From: Planctomycetota bacterium
GTDB lineage: Bacteria; Planctomycetota; UBA1135; GCA-002686595
Length of the DNA stretch: 64,000 nt
Reading direction: 5' to 3'
NCBI GenBank assembly: GCA_016779205.1
Contig: JADHOC010000001.1
Coordinates: 62,001 to 126,000 of the forward strand
In this document: in pieces, positions 8,808-16,211 of the stretch
Layout: each line of letters opens with the position of its first letter
Numbering within the stretch: the first letter of the stretch is position 1
Program-made: the position numbers and the translations under genes
Notes under the pieces: generated by a model
Databases searched by the model: none
What the model was told of the DNA's origin: nothing
The model's input: only the letters and a program-made list of their open reading frames with translations

Positions 8808-9847
8808 CGCACCACGCCGCGGTCCCCGGCGGCCTCGACGGTCTTCCCGATGCGAATGGACTCCTCTCCCTGGGCCTTGAGGTGACCCTCAACCACGTCG
8901 AGGTCGGCGCCGTCCACGAAGAGCACCATACCGATGCCCATGTTCAGGGCCTGATAGGCCTCGTCACGGTCGATCCGCGCCGCGTCAACGATCATCTTGA
9001 ACAGCGGCGGCACCTCCCATGTGTCGAGGTCGATCACGGCGTCACAGCCGCCCAGGATCCGCGGGACGTTGTCCACCAGGCCCCCGCCGGTGATGTGTGC
9101 GAGCCCGGGGAGACGGTCCTCCTGAAGCAGCGGCCACAGGAGCTCGAGGTAGCTGCGGTGAGGGGCAAGCAGCGCCTCCCCGAGGGTGACTCCGCCGAGC
9201 GCCTCCGGGCGGTCATGCACCGTCAACCCGAGGCGCTCGAACAGCACCTTCCGCGCCAGGGAGTATCCGTTCGTGTGCAGCCCGCTGGACCGCAGACCCA
9301 GGAGCGTCTGCCCAGCGCGAACACGCGAGCCGTCCAGGACCTTGTCGCGCGCCACGGAGCCCACGATGAAGCCCACGAGGTCGAAGTCGCCGTCACCATA
9401 CAGGCCAGGCATCTCGGCCGTCTCTCCGCCCAGCAGGGCAAGTCCGTTGTCGCGGCACGCCTCCGCGCAGCCCTTCACCAGGTTGGCCACGACGTCCGGC
9501 TCCAGCCGACCGGTGCCCACGTAGTCGAGGAAGAAGTGCGGCCGGGCGCCCTGGACGAGGATGTCGTTGATGCAGTGCTGCACCAGGTCACGTCCGACGC
9601 TGTCGTGGATCCCGCAGAGCTTCGCGACCTCCAGCTTGGTGCCCACCCCGTCGGCGCTCGCCACCAGGATGTGCCCACCGGAGCCCACGCGATCGAGGTC
9701 AAAGAGCCCACCGAAGAGCCCCATGTCCGAGAGGACTCCAGGCGTGAAGGTGGACCGAACGGCGTCCTTTGCGGCCCCGAGGGCTGCGTCCTGGGCGGCG
9801 ATGTCGACGCCAGCGTCCTTGTAGGTGATCGGTGCGGGTTCGGACAC
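8798..9847 (-). CDS. purM: Phosphoribosylformylglycinamidine cyclo-ligase (AIR synthase)
   Basis: AIR synthase makes 5-aminoimidazole ribonucleotide from FGAM with ATP, step five of purine synthesis. The 349-residue product has the usual family length and motifs: ITYKDAGVDIAAQ at the N terminus, GTKLEVAK (ATP-binding region), CINDILVQGA, FFLDYVGTG, GGETAEMPGLY, and ITGGGLVDNVPRIL. The open frame continues upstream for 290 more codons, but homology begins at the GTG at 9847, which gives VSEPAPITYKDAG. No strong ribosome-binding site precedes it. A -10-like TATCGT sits at 9931-9936 on this strand, about 83 bases upstream. purM faces away from dxr across a 200-base intergenic region. The other purine gene in the window, purC, is far away at 45 kb. 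Confidence 0.95.
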   Translation of the reverse strand: MSEPAPITYKDAGVDIAAQDAALGAAKDAVRSTFTPGVLSDMGLFGGLFDLDRVGSGGHILVASADGVGTKLEVAKLCGIHDSVGRDLVQHCINDILVQGARPHFFLDYVGTGRLEPDVVANLVKGCAEACRDNGLALLGGETAEMPGLYGDGDFDLVGFIVGSVARDKVLDGSRVRAGQTLLGLRSSGLHTNGYSLARKVLFERLGLTVHDRPEALGGVTLGEALLAPHRSYLELLWPLLQEDRLPGLAHITGGGLVDNVPRILGGCDAVIDLDTWEVPPLFKMIVDAARIDRDEAYQALNMGIGMVLFVDGADLDVVEGHLKAQGEESIRIGKTVEAAGDRGVVRWA

Positions 9848-10048
9848 GTTGGGAGGGGAGCGGGGCCGGGCGGGATTCCGGCGAACTTCAGGGGTGGAAC
9901 CACCCGGGCAGGGGCCCGGGTCCGGGGCACACGATAGTCCCCACCGCGGGCCGCTCCTACACCCAGATGGACTCCTCCCGGGAGTTGCCCCGGTAATCGA
10001 GGACAGGGACCGTCCCGCTGCTGAATTCGACCCGCCGCAGGCGCTATC

Positions 10049-11314
10049 ATGCCGCCCCGCAAGGGCGTCGCCCGCCTCGCATCCCCCACGGCCTCGCTGC
10101 ACCCGGACCCCCGAGCCCCCTTGACCAAGCGCCTCCTCGTCCTCGGCAGCACCGGCTCCATCGGGACCCAGACCCTCGACCTCGTGCGGTCCGCCCCGGA
10201 GGACGCCCCGCTCGAGGTCGTCGGCCTCGCGGCGGCCAGCTCGTGGGAGACCGTTCTGGAGCAGGTCCAGGCGTTTCGCCCCTCGCTGGTGAGCATGGCC
10301 GACCCCGAGGCGGCGGCCCGCCTGAGGGAAGCGCTCGGGTCGGGCGTCGAGGTGCTTGAGGGCGAGGCTGGCGTCCTCGAGCTGATCCGACGCGTGGAGT
10401 TCGACGTGGCCATCCATGGGATCGTCGGCGCCGCCGGGCTCCGGCCGTCGCTCGCGGTCCTCGAGCGCGGCAAGACCCTCGGCCTCGCCAACAAGGAGTC
10501 CCTGGTCATCGCCGGGGGACTCCTGACCCAGGTCGCCCGGGATCACGGTGCACAGATCGTGCCTGTGGATTCGGAGCACTCGGCCGTCTTCCAGTGCCTG
10601 CGCGGCGAGCGGCTTGAGCGAGTGCGGGTGGTGCACCTCACCGCGAGCGGGGGCCCCTTCCGGACACGGACCCTTGAAGAGATCCGCAACGCCACCCCGG
10701 AGGAGGCGCTCGCGCATCCCAACTGGGACATGGGACCCCGGGTGACCATCGGCTCGGCCACCCTCATGAACAAGGCGCTCGAGGTGATCGAGCTACACCA
10801 CCTCTTCCAGCTCCCGCCGGAGCAGATCCATGTGGTGGTCCACGCCCAGTCCATCGTGCACTCCATGGTGGAGTTCGCTGATGGCTCGGTCATGGCGCAG
10901 CTCGGGCCCCCTGACATGCGGGGCCCCATCCACTACGCCATCCACCACCCCGATCGTGGCACCGCCGAGCTCGAGGGGTTCTCCTTCGAGCGCTTCGCCC
11001 AGCTCACGTTCGAGGCCCCGGACCCCGAGCGCTTTCCCGCCCTCGCCCTCGGCTTCAGGGTCATCGCCGACGGAGGGACCGCGGGGGCCGTCCTCAACGC
11101 CGCCGATGAGATCGCCGTCGAGGCCTTCCTTGAACGGCGGATCAGCCTGTCCCAGTTGGTAGAGGTCTCGAGCGCCGCCCTCGACGCCCGGCCCGTGAGC
11201 GGCGAGCCCCTGGACCTGGACCAGCTCCTCGACGCTGATCGGTGGGCCCGTCAATTCGCCACCGACCACATCGCCCGTCTCAGCGCCGGCGAGGCCACCC
11301 CCAAGACTTCATGA
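10049..11314 (+). CDS. dxr: 1-deoxy-D-xylulose-5-phosphate reductoisomerase
   Basis: Dxr converts DXP to MEP with NADPH, the first committed step of the non-mevalonate isoprenoid pathway. Motifs: NADPH loop LVLGSTGSIGTQTLDLV, GLANKESLVIAGG, the metal-binding segment IVPVDSEHSAVFQCL, the substrate loop LTASGGPF, HPNWDMGPRVTIGSATLMNK, and VHAQSIVHSMVEF. Homology starts at the TTG at 10121 (LTKRLLVLGSTGSIG). The ATG at 10049 adds 24 non-conserved residues and overlaps a -10-like TATCAT (10045-10050), so TTG 10121 may be the real start. The stop overlaps the next gene's start by four bases (ATGA, 11311-11314). That coupling of dxr to a site-2 protease is a common bacterial arrangement. Confidence 0.93.
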   Translation: MPPRKGVARLASPTASLHPDPRAPLTKRLLVLGSTGSIGTQTLDLVRSAPEDAPLEVVGLAAASSWETVLEQVQAFRPSLVSMADPEAAARLREALGSGVEVLEGEAGVLELIRRVEFDVAIHGIVGAAGLRPSLAVLERGKTLGLANKESLVIAGGLLTQVARDHGAQIVPVDSEHSAVFQCLRGERLERVRVVHLTASGGPFRTRTLEEIRNATPEEALAHPNWDMGPRVTIGSATLMNKALEVIELHHLFQLPPEQIHVVVHAQSIVHSMVEFADGSVMAQLGPPDMRGPIHYAIHHPDRGTAELEGFSFERFAQLTFEAPDPERFPALALGFRVIADGGTAGAVLNAADEIAVEAFLERRISLSQLVEVSSAALDARPVSGEPLDLDQLLDADRWARQFATDHIARLSAGEATPKTS

Positions 11315-13164
11315 GCCCCGCCGACATCATCAACGTGCTCCAGGTTGTCCTGGGCATCGGCCTCGTCATCTTCGTGCACGAGGCCGGCCACTTCCTGGCA
11401 GCTCGCTGGTGCGGGGCCCGGGTCGAGGTCTTCTCACTCGGCTTCGGCCCGCGGCTGTTCGGATGGAAGCGGGGGGACACTCTCTTCCAGGTCGCCGCGG
11501 TCCCCCTGGGCGGATATGTGAAGGTGGCCGGCGAGTACTCCGACGGCACCGGCGCGACCCCGGAGCCGGGCACCCTCGGGACCCTCAGCGTCCCCCAGCG
11601 GTTCCTGTACTTCTCCGGCGGCGTGATCATGAATGTGGTCTTCGCCCTGGTCGCCCTCCCCCTGGTGATGCTCGCCGGGCTGCCCGCCCTGCAGCCGCTG
11701 GTCGGCGCGCCGACGCCCGGGATGCCCGCCTGGGAGGCCGGCCTCCCCCCGGGCACCGTCATCCTCGAGGTGAACGGGACGGAGATCGTCGACTTCGAGC
11801 ACCTCGTCACGGCCGTCGCCCTCAACGGGAGCGAGGACGCCCTCCTCGAGATCCAACGACCCGGGGAGGACCCCGAGTCCATCACCTTGACCCCGAGCTT
11901 CGACGAGAGCCTCGGGTTCTATCGACTCGGGCTCCCCGCCGGCCTCTCCCCCGATCTGAGTCTCGCGGTGAACCCGAACGGCCCCGCTGCCGCCGCGGGC
12001 CTCGCATCCGGGGACCGCCTCGTCGCCGTGCTCGGTCAGCCGGAGGCGCTTCGACCCGAGGAGCAGCTCCGCCGCGCCTTCGAGGCGAGAGCACCCGTCG
12101 CCGTCCTCGTACAGAGCGCCGCCGGGGTCGAGCGCGAGGTGTTGGTGGAACCTCGCATCACGACCCTCGACATCAAGCGAATCGGCATCGGCGCGACGTC
12201 GGCCCTCGTCAAGTCCACCCGCACCACAGGTCCGGCCTCAGGCCTGCTCGAGGGCCTCGGACTCCAGGGCGGAGACCGCTTCGTTAAGATCAACGGAACG
12301 CCCGTCTGGGACGTCAACTCGATCAGGGACGCCCTCCTCGCCGCCAACCCGGGCGCGGCACTCTCCGCGGAGGTCCGGCGTGACGGAGCGCTCGTCACGC
12401 TTCAGGCGGTGGCGCCCGCGGCGCCCGTGCTGCTCCTCGGGGACCTGGAAATGTCGGTCATCGAGGACACCTCTCGGATCATCGTCTCCCCGGGCTCACC
12501 CGCTGAGGCGGCAGGGATGCTCGCTGGCGACCAGGTCGTCTCCGTGAACGGGCAGGCCACCGACACCTGGCCGGTGATGCTCGAGACCATCCAGCGGGAG
12601 GTCGCCGCCGGGCGCACCCTCCAGCTCGAGGTCTGGCGGGACGCCGAGGTCGGTGGCCCGATGGACGAGCTCGACGTCGAGCTGGTGGCGGCGCCGGTGA
12701 CCATTCCGGATTACGGACTCCGGCTCGACGCGGCGCGGACCGTGCTCAAGGCAGATGGGCTCGGCGAGGCCCTCTCCTCCGGCTTCGGCGCCACCCAGCG
12801 GTTCCTGGTCGACGTGTGGCTGCAGCTCAAGAAGATGCTCTTCAGCGACGAGATCTCCACCCGCAACCTCGGGGGGATCATCTCCATCAGCGTCATCTCC
12901 TTCGACACCGCCAGCCAGGGCCTCCCGAAGCTCTTCTTCTTCCTGGCGATCCTCAGCATCAACCTGGCCATCCTCAACCTGCTGCCGATCCCGATCCTCG
13001 ATGGAGGCCACCTCCTCTTCCTGCTGATCGAGGGCATCAAGGGGTCGCCGGTCTCCGAGCGGACCTTCGGCTACAGCCAGGTGGTGGGCATGGTCATGAT
13101 CATGTCGCTGATGGTCTACGTCACTTACCAGGACATCGTCCGCTGGTTCATCGAGCCCCGCTGA
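11311..13164 (+). CDS. rseP: Site-2 intramembrane metalloprotease (RseP family) with four PDZ domains
   Basis: A 617-residue protein. HEAGH (23-27), in the first membrane helix, supplies the zinc-binding His residues and the catalytic Glu. The third zinc ligand is in the C-terminal LDGGH (563-567), within a membrane segment reading LNLLPIPILDGGH. Between the membrane parts lie PDZ-like units at about 130-205 (GTVILEVNGTEI), 215-290 (AAAAGLASGDRLVAVLG), 300-385 (LGLQGGDRFVKINGTPV) and 395-480 (AEAAGMLAGDQVVSVNG). E. coli RseP has two PDZ domains and about 450 residues, so this version is enlarged. RseP-type proteases release anti-sigma factors or clear signal-peptide remnants. It starts at ATG 11311, overlapping the dxr stop, and the UbiA gene follows 3 bases after its stop. 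Confidence 0.93.
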   Translation: MSPADIINVLQVVLGIGLVIFVHEAGHFLAARWCGARVEVFSLGFGPRLFGWKRGDTLFQVAAVPLGGYVKVAGEYSDGTGATPEPGTLGTLSVPQRFLYFSGGVIMNVVFALVALPLVMLAGLPALQPLVGAPTPGMPAWEAGLPPGTVILEVNGTEIVDFEHLVTAVALNGSEDALLEIQRPGEDPESITLTPSFDESLGFYRLGLPAGLSPDLSLAVNPNGPAAAAGLASGDRLVAVLGQPEALRPEEQLRRAFEARAPVAVLVQSAAGVEREVLVEPRITTLDIKRIGIGATSALVKSTRTTGPASGLLEGLGLQGGDRFVKINGTPVWDVNSIRDALLAANPGAALSAEVRRDGALVTLQAVAPAAPVLLLGDLEMSVIEDTSRIIVSPGSPAEAAGMLAGDQVVSVNGQATDTWPVMLETIQREVAAGRTLQLEVWRDAEVGGPMDELDVELVAAPVTIPDYGLRLDAARTVLKADGLGEALSSGFGATQRFLVDVWLQLKKMLFSDEISTRNLGGIISISVISFDTASQGLPKLFFFLAILSINLAILNLLPIPILDGGHLLFLLIEGIKGSPVSERTFGYSQVVGMVMIMSLMVYVTYQDIVRWFIEPR

Positions 13165-13167
13165 CCC

Positions 13168-14151
13168 ATGGCCGCCGCGACGCCTCAGCCCCCCACGCTC
13201 CCGATCATCGCGATGGGGCAGCTGATCCGCGTCGCCCTGTTCCCCTCGGCCATCAGCGACCTCTTCGTCGGCATCACCCTGGCCCATCTCTCGGGCTGGC
13301 CTGAGCTGGTGCTCCCCTGGCTCCTCATCCCTGCGAGCCTCGGGATCTACCACGGCGCGATGGCCCTGAACGACTGGGTCGACCGGGTCGACGACGCCCG
13401 CACCCGCCCTGAACGACCGATACCGTCCGGCGCGATCCCGGCGCCCCTTGCCCTCTCCATCAGCGCCGTGCTGATCACCGGCGGGCTGCTGTGGGCCGGC
13501 GCTGCCGGCCCGGCGGCCGGTCTCTGGATGCTGGCCGTCGCGACCCTCGCCGTGCTCTACGACCTCGTGGGACGTGGCCCTTGGATCGGCCCCCTGCTGC
13601 TCGGGCTCTGCCGGGCCGGCAACCTCGGCGCGGGCCTGATGTCGCCCTGGCTCGTCGGCGCGTCGTCCGAACCCGAGCTGAAGCTCTTGTGGCTCGCCGG
13701 CCTCTACGGCGCCCACGTCTTCTTCATCTCCCGGCTGGGCCGGCTGGAGGATGACGAGGACAGCGGGCCTCTCGGGGCACGGCCGACCCGCGCCCTCCGC
13801 GGTATCGCGGTGACCCGGCTGCTCATCCCCATCGCCGGTCTCCTTGTGCTCTCGGCTGGCGGCCGTCCCCCGACGCCACAGCTCAGCCTCGGCCTCGTCT
13901 TGGCCGCCTTGCTCGCCGCCCGCGGCGCATGGCACGCCTACCGGACCATGGCGGACGGGGCGCGGGAGGGTTGGACCCGCGCGGCGGTTGGTAAGGCCAC
14001 CGGTCAGAGTCTCCGTGGCCTGCCCACCTTCACCGGAGCCATGGCGTGCATGGGCATCTTCGCGGGCGGCGCCTGCTACGCTGCCCTCGCCTTCGCCCTC
14101 GGCGGGGCCTGGCTCTCCGGGAAGCTCCGCTCGACCTTTCCGCTCACCTGA
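13168..14151 (+). CDS. UbiA-family prenyltransferase
   Basis: A 327-residue integral membrane protein with about eight hydrophobic segments. The first Asp-rich motif NDWVDRVDD matches the family's NDxxDxxxD, which binds Mg-prenyl diphosphate. It is followed by RPERPIPSG, another family hallmark. The second Asp-rich loop appears as SRLGRLEDDED. This loop resembles the EboC-like branch of UbiA proteins rather than quinone-synthesis UbiA/MenA, so the acceptor substrate is uncertain. It starts 3 bases after the stop of the site-2 protease gene, so it is likely the last gene of the dxr unit. Its stop overlaps the convergent CCA-adding enzyme gene by 8 bases. Confidence 0.85.
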   Translation: MAAATPQPPTLPIIAMGQLIRVALFPSAISDLFVGITLAHLSGWPELVLPWLLIPASLGIYHGAMALNDWVDRVDDARTRPERPIPSGAIPAPLALSISAVLITGGLLWAGAAGPAAGLWMLAVATLAVLYDLVGRGPWIGPLLLGLCRAGNLGAGLMSPWLVGASSEPELKLLWLAGLYGAHVFFISRLGRLEDDEDSGPLGARPTRALRGIAVTRLLIPIAGLLVLSAGGRPPTPQLSLGLVLAALLAARGAWHAYRTMADGAREGWTRAAVGKATGQSLRGLPTFTGAMACMGIFAGGACYAALAFALGGAWLSGKLRSTFPLT

Positions 14152-15523
14152 GCTGCGCGCGCGCCCACTCCAGAGCTCCGGCGCGATCCTCGAAGGCGCC
14201 CCCCAGGCTCGCGCGCTGCACGCGGTTGAGTAACCGGCCCAGCTCGGGCCCCCTCGGGACTCCCAGGTCCTGAAGATCCCCCGCCGTGAGCATGGTGGGA
14301 ACCTCAGGCGCCACCGTGTGGAGGTCCGCGAGCACCGCGAGCGCCCCCATCAGACCCTCCTCGGCCGCCGCACCGCTCTGGACGCCCGTCCAGGCGCGAG
14401 CGAGCAGCACGGCCGCCGGACTGGACGGATGCCGCCACAGCTGCACGAGCCGGCCGCGGTCCTCAGCCCCCTCCGGTGCAGCCCCTCGGGACGACGCGTC
14501 GGCCGCGGCCATCAAGGAGGCCGCACCTGTGGTCATCTCCGCCGCCCCTCGACGCTCCTCGCGGCTACAGCGAAGCTGCGTTAGCCGCTCCTCGAGGGCT
14601 CTCGCGTCCTCCTCCCCCGAACGGCGGGATTCCTTCGGGAGGACCGGACCGAAGAGCGCCGCGAGGCCCAGCTCCCAGAGTCCACTGGACGCCACCCCGT
14701 CCGACCCCGCGCCTTCGTCCGCTGCGCCCATCGTCTCCTCCAGGCGGCGGAGCACGTCGAGCCGGAGCCGGACCTCGTTGCCGGACCCAAGGGACGGAAG
14801 CGATCGCGCCGCGTGCCCACCCTCCACGAGGATCTCGAGCGCGCGGCTCGGCCGACCTCCGCACATCATCTTGTTGAGCTCCTCCCGGACTCGCTCAGCG
14901 CTGACGCCGGCGAGGGCATCGCCCTCGCGCTCCGCCGCCTCCAGAAGGCCTTGCGCGGGCGCCAGGTTCAGGGTGGAGACAAACCTCGCCATGCGGAGGA
15001 TCCTGAGCCCATCCTCCCGAAAGCGCCCGGCGGCATCGCCGACCGCCCGGAGGATCCCCGCCCGCAGGTCCGCCACCCCGCCCGCGGGGTCTCTCACCTC
15101 CCCGGTGAGGGGATCGAGGTACACCGCGTTGCAGGTGAAGTCCCGCCGCCCGGCGTCCTCCTCCGGGGACGAGGCGTACTCGATCTCGTCAGGCCGCCTC
15201 CGATCGGAGTAACCACGCTCGCGGCGGAAGGTGGCCAGCTCCACCTCCTGGCCATCCACCACCACGACGATGATGCCGAAGCTCTTCCCCACGGCCACCG
15301 TCCGATCGAAGAGCCCCTCGACGGCGTCAGGGAGCGCCGCGGAGACCAGGTCCACGTCCTTGATGTCGCGCCCGAGAATCAGGTCACGAACGGCGCCCCC
15401 GACGATCCACCCCTGGTACCCCGCCTCACCCAGCGCCGCGCATACGCCGATGGCGAGCTCCCTCCAGGGGTCAGGCAGGCGGGACACCAGGTCCCCCGCA
15501 GGCGTGAGCGGCTCATCGGTCAT
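14144..15523 (-). CDS. cca: CCA tRNA nucleotidyltransferase / poly(A) polymerase family
   Basis: The enzyme adds or repairs the 3' CCA of tRNAs, and some relatives add poly(A). In the 459-residue product the nucleotidyltransferase head has IVGGAVRD (40-47), the metal-binding pair in DVDLV (56-60), and RRDFTCNAVYLDPLTG (126-141). The neck has EDGLRILRMARF. The C-terminal half is Ala/Glu-rich and helical, longer than in minimal CCA enzymes, with no HD motif visible. An upstream in-frame extension to 15616 exists. ATG 15523 is preferred because it begins 27 residues before the conserved head and follows a -10-like TACGAT by 9 bases. Whether it is specific for CCA, for A only, or for poly(A) cannot be read from the sequence. 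Confidence 0.9.
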   Translation of the reverse strand: MTDEPLTPAGDLVSRLPDPWRELAIGVCAALGEAGYQGWIVGGAVRDLILGRDIKDVDLVSAALPDAVEGLFDRTVAVGKSFGIIVVVVDGQEVELATFRRERGYSDRRRPDEIEYASSPEEDAGRRDFTCNAVYLDPLTGEVRDPAGGVADLRAGILRAVGDAAGRFREDGLRILRMARFVSTLNLAPAQGLLEAAEREGDALAGVSAERVREELNKMMCGGRPSRALEILVEGGHAARSLPSLGSGNEVRLRLDVLRRLEETMGAADEGAGSDGVASSGLWELGLAALFGPVLPKESRRSGEEDARALEERLTQLRCSREERRGAAEMTTGAASLMAAADASSRGAAPEGAEDRGRLVQLWRHPSSPAAVLLARAWTGVQSGAAAEEGLMGALAVLADLHTVAPEVPTMLTAGDLQDLGVPRGPELGRLLNRVQRASLGGAFEDRAGALEWARAQLR

Positions 15524-15532
15524 GGGCGTTGA

Positions 15533-15538
15533 ATCGTA
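15533..15538 (-). promoter_or_regulatory. -10-like TACGAT, 9 bases before cca
   Basis: On the minus strand TACGAT keeps the T, A, A and final T of the -10 consensus and ends 9 bases before the ATG at 15523. No Shine-Dalgarno sequence lies between. It fits the leaderless pattern seen at other heads of transcription units. Confidence 0.35.
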
Positions 15539-15589
15539 CGACCTCGTTACCCAGACTTCGTACGTCGAGGGGCGGTCCTCGATTCCCCC

Positions 15590-15595
15590 GGAGGA
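15590..15595 (+). promoter_or_regulatory. Ribosome-binding site GGAGGA deciding a TTG start
   Basis: GGAGGA lies 3 bases before the TTG at 15599. It is one of the few strong Shine-Dalgarno sequences in the window and supports a non-ATG start for the pilin-like gene. Confidence 0.5.
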
Positions 15596-15598
15596 AAC

Positions 15599-16189
15599 TT
15601 GGAGAGCAGCACCCACTCAAGCGACCCGGCCCCCCTGGCCACGGCTCCCAGCGCCTCCGTACAGGCTGCCATGCGCGGCGTCCCGGCCGGCATCCTCATC
15701 GGGGCCATCGCGCTCCTGGTGGTCCTCGTCTCGCTCCCACGCTTCCACGCCCACGCGATGGACGCCAACCGGGCTGATGCCCGCATCACCCTGGACGTCC
15801 TTGGCGCCGAGGCGTTCAACCCCGGGCTGGCCGAGGAGCTCGTCCTCCAGAGCGGGCCCGGCGCCCTGACTCGCCTCCTTCGGAACACCCCGGCGCTGAC
15901 CCACCGATTCCCCGACGCGCGGGTGTCAGAGGACACCGGGCAATTCCTCCACCATGGATACCGCGTGGACACGGGCTTCGTCCTCGACGGGGTCGAGTCC
16001 TGGCCCGCGCTGGTGAGCTGGCCCGATCGGTTCACCGACACCGGCGACGCCGCCTTCGCCCTCACCGCCGACGGCAGGCTCTTCGGCCATCCGAACCGAG
16101 GGCTCTGGTCCGGCGGCCAGAGTGCCCTGCGCAGCGTGGACCTCTCGGACGAGGGCTGGACCCTGCTCCGGCCGGCCCGGACGCAGTGA
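15599..16189 (+). CDS. Type IV pilin-like membrane-anchored protein
   Basis: A 196-residue protein starting at TTG behind GGAGGA. An alternative ATG at 15671 would start it just before the membrane helix. After a Ser/Ala-rich leader, residues 29-48 form one hydrophobic helix (AGILIGAIALLVVLVSLPRF). It runs into NRADARITLDVLG, a layout very like the N-terminal helix of type IV pilins and pseudopilins (hydrophobic stalk, LPRF, then ADA). The G/FTxxE prepilin peptidase site is missing, since the fifth residue of the helix is not Glu. The globular part (60-196) is beta-rich, with Trp, Gly and Asp turns (FALTADGRLFGHPN). No other pilus gene is near. It could be a non-cleaved pilin-fold protein; I give no function. 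Confidence 0.6.
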   Translation: MESSTHSSDPAPLATAPSASVQAAMRGVPAGILIGAIALLVVLVSLPRFHAHAMDANRADARITLDVLGAEAFNPGLAEELVLQSGPGALTRLLRNTPALTHRFPDARVSEDTGQFLHHGYRVDTGFVLDGVESWPALVSWPDRFTDTGDAAFALTADGRLFGHPNRGLWSGGQSALRSVDLSDEGWTLLRPARTQ

Positions 16190-16211
16190 GCCTGCGACCG
16201 CGGCGCCGCCC

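Noticed and set aside
9848-10717. A 290-codon upstream extension of purM
   Set aside because: It crosses the intergenic region and the dxr coding strand. PurM homology begins only at GTG 9847.
12496-13935. A 479-codon open frame on the minus strand
   Set aside because: It is antisense to the site-2 protease and the UbiA-type gene and consists of Gly/Asp/Arg-rich low-complexity sequence.
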